Of a stretch of 9,534 nucleotides of DNA, positions 4,905-9,534 are shown piece by piece; within the stretch, counting starts at the first letter, position 1, and each line of letters starts with the position of its first letter. Source of the stretch: Chloroflexota bacterium (GTDB lineage: Bacteria; Chloroflexota; Anaerolineae; J102); assembly GCA_013152695.1 (NCBI GenBank), contig JAADFV010000062.1, positions 1 through 9,534 on the forward strand, read 5' to 3'. Position numbers and translations under genes: made by a program. The notes beneath the pieces were generated by a model that was not told where the DNA came from, did no database searches, and worked only from the letters and a program-made list of their open reading frames with translations.

Positions 4905-7250
4905 ATGTTTAATCCCACCTGCCTGCGACTCCTAAGAAGCACTGTTCTCCCCCTTGTTTTGGTGCTTATCTTGCTCCTGGTTAGCTTGCCAACACGCGCC
5001 TCTGCTGCTGGCCCCTCGGCCACGTCAGGCCCTGATGTTGTCCGCATTGTCGAGATGATCACGCTTCTTAGCGGCGAGGTACCCTTCCAAACCACGCGCA
5101 TCTATGATCGCCGTGGCGTTCCTCTCGCAGACATCGATGACTGGGGCAGGCGAACCATCGTCGCTTTGGATGATATCCCCGAATTCTTGATCCAGGCGAC
5201 CATTGCTACCGAGGACCGTCACTTTTACCAGCATCCGGGTGTCGATTATTTTGCCGTAGCGCGGGCAGCCTGGCAGAACGCACAGGCTGCTACGATTGTC
5301 TCAGGGGGGAGCACGATTACGCAGCAACTGGTGCGCCTCCTCATGATGAGTCCTTCCGAGCGTTACGAACAAACACTCTCACGCAAACTGCGCGAAGCAC
5401 AATTGGCCATGCATCTGGAGGAGTATTACAGCAAGGATGAAATATTGGCCATGTATTTGAACATGGCTTACTACGGGCACCAGGCTTATGGCGTGGCTGC
5501 TGCAGCCGAGGTTTATTTTCGTAAATCACTGGCTGAACTAACGCCTGCCGAGAGCGCGGTACTGGCAGGTTTGCCGCAGGCGCCTGTGCAGTACGATCCC
5601 CTCGAGCATCCTCAGGCAGCCTTACAAAGGCAAAGGGTAGTTCTGGCATTGATGGTAGAACAGGGTGTCATCGATAGCGAACAAGCCGCAAAAATCGAGG
5701 CACAAGCGGTACAATTTCGCCCTTACCAGCGCCCAAACGGTCGCGCTCCCCATTTTGTAGACGCCATTCGCGCCATGCTCATCGAGCGCTTCGGTAGTGA
5801 CGGTATCCATTGGGGCTACCAGGTGCATACCTCCCTCGATCTGCGTTATCAGGAGCTGGCAGAGCGCATTGCTCGGGCGCAGGTACAGACGGTGGGGGAG
5901 AAGTACCGCTTCGGCAATGCGGCCGTGGTCATGCTGCAGCCGGCAACAGGCGAGATTCTCGCCATGGTAGGGAGTGTAGATTTCGATAATGCCCGTATTT
6001 CGGGACAGGTAAACATGGCCATGCAGCCGCGGCAACCGGGCTCTGCCATCAAGCCGGTGCTTTATGCCGCAGCCTTCGACCGGGGTTGGAGTCCGGCCTC
6101 GGTGGTTTGGGACCTGCCGGTGAGCTATGCTTTGGATAGAAACCGGCGCTATGTTCCCACCAACATTACGCAGCGCTACTATGGCCCCATCCGTTTGCGC
6201 ATGGCCTTGGCCAATTCACTGAATGTGCCCGCAGTGAAGCTCTTATCGCAGGTCGGGATTGAAGCCATGCTGGAGACAGCACAAAAGCTAGGAATTCAAT
6301 CCTGGCGGCAGCCCGCGGGCAATTATGGTTTGGCTCTGGCTGTGGGAGGCTACGAAGTCTCCTTGTTAGAACTTACGCACGCCTTTGCTACCATCGCCCA
6401 TCAGGGAGTTTACACGCCCTTGCATCCCATCACTCTCCTGCGCGATGGCGCCGGCCGCGTGGTGTATGAAGCCGATCCTCGTCAAGGTCAGAATCAAGCC
6501 ATCTCGCCGGTGGCTGCCTATCAGCTTGCCAGCGTCTTGAGTGACGCCCGCGCCCGGCGCATGATGTTCCGGCGACCCTCGCCTTTGGATACCAGCCAGA
6601 TCACGGCCGTAAAAACCGGCACCAGCGATGGCTGGCGCGATAATCTCACGGTCGGATTTACCTCCTATCTGGCCGTGGGGGTGTGGGTGGGAAACAGCAA
6701 CAGTCGCTTGATGCGCAAAGCCATCGGCGCTTATACGGCCGGCCCCATCTGGCATGATATCATGGAGTCGGTGTGGGCCGATCCTTCACTGTTCGACAGC
6801 CTCGGTTATGCTGGAAAAGAGCTTCCTCAGGGCTTTAGCCCTCCCCCTAACCTCATTACGATTCCTGTGTGTGATTGGCAACCCGGCAAGTTCAAACCCA
6901 ATTGCCCGCGTATGGTCGAGGAATTCTTTGCCAGCGACACAGCGATGACTCTACCCTCAGGGCGCCTGCGTGGCTATTGTCTGCCAGCCGGTGCTGAGAG
7001 TGCCCAGGCCGAAGCCTTTTTCCTGCCATTGCCCAAGAACAGCAGGGAGGCTGGCGTTGCCCGTAGCTGGGTACGCAATCGCTTCGGGCTTACCGTACAG
7101 GACCTCGATTTTTGTGATACGACACCCTCGCTGACGCGAATCGTAAAGCAACCGGTGCTCTTGCCTCCACGTCAGCTCGTGGCCCTCGCCACCCAAGATG
7201 AAGGCGATACTGTGGCAGCAGCAGAGAACACGAGGGAGACAGGAGGGTAA
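4905..7250 (+). CDS. Class A penicillin-binding protein (transglycosylase/transpeptidase)
   Basis: This bifunctional peptidoglycan synthase has 781 residues and polymerises lipid II and cross-links stem peptides outside the membrane. One N-terminal membrane anchor spans about 13-36. The glycosyltransferase family 51 domain (about 50-265) has the catalytic Glu103 in ATEDRHF, then SGGSTITQQL (133-142) and LAMYLNMAYYG (181-191). The transpeptidase domain (about 335-625) has the serine motif SAIK (Ser380-Lys383), SLN (438-440) and KTGT (570-573). The C-terminal 150 residues hold four Cys (656, 667, 692, 737), which may pair outside the cell, and match no domain I can name. The ATG at 4905 starts directly before the basic/hydrophobic anchor. 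A GTG at 4851 is also in frame, and neither has a clear ribosome site. It resembles the PBP1A/1C class, but a finer name is not supported. Confidence 0.95.
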   Translation: MFNPTCLRLLRSTVLPLVLVLILLLVSLPTRASAAGPSATSGPDVVRIVEMITLLSGEVPFQTTRIYDRRGVPLADIDDWGRRTIVALDDIPEFLIQATIATEDRHFYQHPGVDYFAVARAAWQNAQAATIVSGGSTITQQLVRLLMMSPSERYEQTLSRKLREAQLAMHLEEYYSKDEILAMYLNMAYYGHQAYGVAAAAEVYFRKSLAELTPAESAVLAGLPQAPVQYDPLEHPQAALQRQRVVLALMVEQGVIDSEQAAKIEAQAVQFRPYQRPNGRAPHFVDAIRAMLIERFGSDGIHWGYQVHTSLDLRYQELAERIARAQVQTVGEKYRFGNAAVVMLQPATGEILAMVGSVDFDNARISGQVNMAMQPRQPGSAIKPVLYAAAFDRGWSPASVVWDLPVSYALDRNRRYVPTNITQRYYGPIRLRMALANSLNVPAVKLLSQVGIEAMLETAQKLGIQSWRQPAGNYGLALAVGGYEVSLLELTHAFATIAHQGVYTPLHPITLLRDGAGRVVYEADPRQGQNQAISPVAAYQLASVLSDARARRMMFRRPSPLDTSQITAVKTGTSDGWRDNLTVGFTSYLAVGVWVGNSNSRLMRKAIGAYTAGPIWHDIMESVWADPSLFDSLGYAGKELPQGFSPPPNLITIPVCDWQPGKFKPNCPRMVEEFFASDTAMTLPSGRLRGYCLPAGAESAQAEAFFLPLPKNSREAGVARSWVRNRFGLTVQDLDFCDTTPSLTRIVKQPVLLPPRQLVALATQDEGDTVAAAENTRETGG

Positions 7251-7253
7251 GTG

Positions 7254-7778
7254 ATGAAGAAATATCTCTTTTTCTTGCTGGGGGGAATGGCGTGGCTGTT
7301 GGTTGCCTGTAGTGGTGTACCGGTACCTGCTCCTTCTGCACAACGCACGCCCATCGTCCTCATTGTGCCCACGCCTACCCCCTATTTTTACGAAGTGCAG
7401 TCCGGAGATACACTCTGGTCTATCGCTGAGAAGGTAGGGTTGGATGTAGGCACCCTGGTCGTGGCCAATGAACTCGATCTACCGGATACGATTCGTCCCG
7501 GCGACAGGCTTCTTGTTTCCAGCCAGGTGACAATCTCAGGCCGCCCACTCCCTACCGCCACACCCACCCCCTTCCCCTGCAGAAACGGTTGTTCCCAGCC
7601 TCCGCCGGGATGTGTGATCAAAGGTTATCACGCTCGACTGGACGGAATGCGAATTTATGTCGTGCCACGGGATGAGATTTACGCCGTACAACAGGCAGAT
7701 GTGTGGTTCTGTCGCGAGCGCGATGCCCTGGATAGCGGTTGGCTGCACTGGACACCGCGCGGGCCCCGGTGGCCGTAA
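7254..7778 (+). CDS. LysM-domain lipoprotein, peptidoglycan-binding
   Basis: The protein has 174 residues. A lipoprotein signal ends in lipobox LVAC (Cys19), so it is anchored on the outside of the membrane. A Pro/Thr linker leads to one LysM domain (about 45-88, YEVQSGDTLWSIAEK to RPGDRLLV), which binds glycan strands. After a second Pro/Thr linker comes a Cys-containing C-terminal domain (about 109-165) with CVIKG at 120-124 and WFC at 151-153. This resembles the short CxIKG...WFC...GW domain found at the ends of some secreted nuclease and lipoprotein sequences; that match is from memory and moderate. AGGAGG at 7241-7246 lies 7 bases from the ATG at 7254 and only 4 from a GTG at 7251, so the ATG is preferred. 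It begins 3 bases after the PBP stop, so it is very likely co-transcribed and translationally coupled, and may help the synthase on the glycan. Confidence 0.88.
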   Translation: MKKYLFFLLGGMAWLLVACSGVPVPAPSAQRTPIVLIVPTPTPYFYEVQSGDTLWSIAEKVGLDVGTLVVANELDLPDTIRPGDRLLVSSQVTISGRPLPTATPTPFPCRNGCSQPPPGCVIKGYHARLDGMRIYVVPRDEIYAVQQADVWFCRERDALDSGWLHWTPRGPRWP

Positions 7779-7868
7779 ACCCCCACTCAACCTCATCCGC
7801 CCGCCGTTTCTTTTCGTCTTCCTGGGGTGCAGCACGCTCAGAGAGCCAAACGGAGAGGAATCACAAGC

Positions 7869-8801
7869 ATGAATAATGCCATCAGTGTAAAATCGGTGAC
7901 CCGCCGCTTCGGTGAGCTGGTAGCTGTAGACGCGCTCTCGTTCGAGGTACATCGTGGCGAGATATTCGGTTTGCTGGGGCCGAACGGCGCCGGCAAAACC
8001 ACCACCATCAATTTGATCACCGGCATGCTCGCCCGAGACAGCGGCGAGATTCGCGTGCTCGGTTCGGATCCCCAGACGGAGGCAAAGCAGGTACGGCGAC
8101 GGATAGGTCTTGCCCCCCAAGAGACCAATGCTTACCTGGACCTGAATGCCCAAGACAATCTCTGGCACCATGCTGCCCTCTACTGCGACAACTTAGATGA
8201 TGTCCAGGAACGCATCGAGACCCTTTTACGCCTGCTCAACTTGTGGGAACGGCGGAAAGAGCCGATCCGTACATTTTCGGGAGGGATGAAGCGCCGTCTG
8301 GTACTGGCCCGAGCCTTACTCCATGACCCAGACATCATCCTTTTCGATGAGCCTACTCTGGGGGTGGATGTGCAGGGCCGGTACGTCCTCTGGGAGCACA
8401 TCCAGAAGCAGCGGGATCTAGGCAAGACCTTTGTCGTATCCACCAACAACATGGCCGAGGCCGATATTCTCTGTGAGCGGCTGTTGATTATCGATCACGG
8501 CAAAGCTATCGCTCTGGACACCCCCGAAAACCTGAAAGCAGCCCTGGGACGTGACATCGTTACCCTGCGCACCTTACCTGCCATTGCCGAGCCGGAGCGT
8601 CTGTTCGAGGGCCTGGGCATTCAGGCCGTTACGCGGCCACAACCCGACCAGCTACGCTTGGAAGTGCAGAATGCCGAAGCCATTGTCGGTGAGTTGGTAT
8701 CTCGTGTCACGGCCGAACATCGCCTGGAATCCATCCACGTTGCCCGCCCCTCCCTGGACGACGTTTTCTTGCATTACACGGGCCGAGCCCTACGCGACTG
8801 A
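7869..8801 (+). CDS. ABC transporter ATP-binding protein (DrrA/CcmA-like)
   Basis: This 310-residue cytoplasmic ATPase powers the ABC-2 exporter encoded next. It has Walker A GPNGAGKT (37-44), Q-loop Gln84, the signature FSGGM (136-140), Walker B ILFDEP (157-162) and D-loop TLGVD (163-167). A C-terminal extension (about 225-310) ends in PSLDDVFLHYTGR, typical of the DrrA-like drug/lipid exporter branch. The H-loop reads STNNMAEAD where TTHYMEEA-like sequence is usual, so the switch His is Asn193. The DrrA branch often has Gln here, so this may be lineage-specific. The start at 7869 has purine-rich AGAGGA about 9 bases upstream and begins just before the domain; an upstream start at 7827 adds a basic tail with no match. 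It lies 90 bases after the LysM gene and overlaps the permease gene by one base (TGATG). The cargo is unknown. Confidence 0.93.
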   Translation: MNNAISVKSVTRRFGELVAVDALSFEVHRGEIFGLLGPNGAGKTTTINLITGMLARDSGEIRVLGSDPQTEAKQVRRRIGLAPQETNAYLDLNAQDNLWHHAALYCDNLDDVQERIETLLRLLNLWERRKEPIRTFSGGMKRRLVLARALLHDPDIILFDEPTLGVDVQGRYVLWEHIQKQRDLGKTFVVSTNNMAEADILCERLLIIDHGKAIALDTPENLKAALGRDIVTLRTLPAIAEPERLFEGLGIQAVTRPQPDQLRLEVQNAEAIVGELVSRVTAEHRLESIHVARPSLDDVFLHYTGRALRD

Positions 8802-9534
8802 TGAAACGCTTCTCCCTGCTCTTACACAACGAAATCAGACTCGCCCGCACTGCCATCCCCATCCACCTGGTCGCTATCCTCCAACCAACGATCATGTACT
8901 TGCTGCTGTCACTGATCATGGTGCGCCCCACCTTCGATATGAATGTGACACGGCCGGAGACTGCCAGGGGTTGGGCCCTGGTGGCTGCCATGAAAGAGGT
9001 AGGATCACCCATCGGCGCCCCCTACATTCATCCCGTTCTCGTCGATACACGGGAGCCACAGGGTTTGCGCCAGGTCGTTTCGGTTGAGAAGATCGATGGC
9101 GTGGCCACGGCAGTGCAGCGTTTTGGTCTCATTGACAGTAACTTAGTCAAGAATTATCGTAATCGCTTGACCGCCGCCGCCCTACGCCTCTGGAATGAAG
9201 CCTTGGGAGAGAGGGCAGTGGTCGTCGAAGAGCACCCCTGGTTACCGCGCGATGTTCCGTTCCCCGTCTACCTGGGCATGGCTCTGCTGCCCCTTGCTAC
9301 AGCTCTCGCTGCTTCTGTTATTGGCGGCGTCCTCACAGCGCAAGAATTCGAGCTCCACACCATTCTCGAGTATCGTCTGGCACCGACCTCCCTGGCGTTG
9401 ATCCTGGGAGCTCGCCTTACCCGACTTGTGCTCTCCGGTCTGTTGGCAGCAGCAGTTTTGCTTGTTGCTATCGGCTTCGACAGTGGCACCTGGCCGCATT
9501 CCCCCTGGAGCGTGGGATTGATTCTGTTACCGGT
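8801..9534 (+). CDS. ABC-2 type permease, C-terminus cut by window edge
   Basis: The first 244 residues of the membrane partner of the ATPase just upstream are visible. A cytoplasmic start (MKRFSLLLHNEIRLAR) leads to a first membrane segment at about 19-41. A large extracytoplasmic region of roughly 110 residues (about 42-154) follows, and then two hydrophobic stretches at about 155-178 and 195-226 separated by a short QEFELHTILEYRLAPTS loop. That loop resembles the coupling-helix region (E-x-x-x-x-T-x-E-x-x-x-xAP) of ABC-2 permeases, which contacts the ATPase. The ATG overlaps the ATPase stop by one base, showing translational coupling. Further membrane segments should follow beyond the edge. 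The large loop and the DrrA-like ATPase suggest export of a lipid, peptide or drug rather than import. Confidence 0.88.
   Translation, partial: MKRFSLLLHNEIRLARTAIPIHLVAILQPTIMYLLLSLIMVRPTFDMNVTRPETARGWALVAAMKEVGSPIGAPYIHPVLVDTREPQGLRQVVSVEKIDGVATAVQRFGLIDSNLVKNYRNRLTAAALRLWNEALGERAVVVEEHPWLPRDVPFPVYLGMALLPLATALAASVIGGVLTAQEFELHTILEYRLAPTSLALILGARLTRLVLSGLLAAAVLLVAIGFDSGTWPHSPWSVGLILLP

Noticed and set aside
7779..7868. Terminator between the LysM and ABC genes
   Set aside because: The gap is GC-rich near the stop codon but shows no clear stem followed by a T-run, so whether the ABC genes belong to the PBP operon stays open.
7536..8171. Long minus-strand frame (211 codons) across the LysM and ABC genes
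   Set aside because: It is antisense to two well-supported genes and has no recognisable motif or ribosome site.

Overview
The window looks like a piece of a Chloroflexota genome (Anaerolineae/Caldilineae-like), probably from a metagenome. This is an inference from protein style: exported proteins with Thr/Pro-rich linkers, lipoproteins anchored on the outer face of the membrane, a LysM lipoprotein beside a class A penicillin-binding protein, and Tat-exported multicopper oxidases rich in Gly/Met loops. I see no tRNA, rRNA, CRISPR array or transposase gene.

The left half (1-4539) is one gene cluster on the minus strand. In transcription order it holds two short membrane proteins with a C-terminal SHOCT domain (4539-4291 and 4267-4001), a 72-bp nested palindrome (3907-3978), an intact multicopper oxidase with a Tat lipoprotein signal (3864-2227), a second and divergent multicopper oxidase broken by a one-base frameshift (2179-487), and a lipoprotein c-type cytochrome that runs off the left edge (459 to 1). 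All the oxidases and the cytochrome act outside the cytoplasmic membrane. Together they suggest an extracytoplasmic metal (copper, possibly iron or manganese) oxidation or detoxification unit in which a cytochrome might exchange electrons. The substrate cannot be told from sequence.

The region 4540-4904 separates this cluster from plus-strand genes. It holds a perfect 8-bp dyad just upstream of the minus-strand cluster, three GAAG motifs spaced exactly 11 bp apart, and an isolated TTGACA.

The right half is on the plus strand. A bifunctional class A penicillin-binding protein (4905-7250) is followed 3 bases later by a LysM lipoprotein (7254-7778), probably one cell-wall synthesis operon. After a 90-base gap come an ABC transporter ATPase (7869-8801) and its ABC-2 permease (8801 to beyond the right edge), which overlap by one base. 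The ATPase has Asn where the H-loop (switch) His normally sits.

The most useful points for a second look are the single-base frameshift in the second oxidase (one duplicated A at 1207-1208 explains it exactly), the SHOCT/oxidase/cytochrome grouping with two oxidases of different predicted anchoring, the palindromic element at 3907-3978, and the H-loop substitution.
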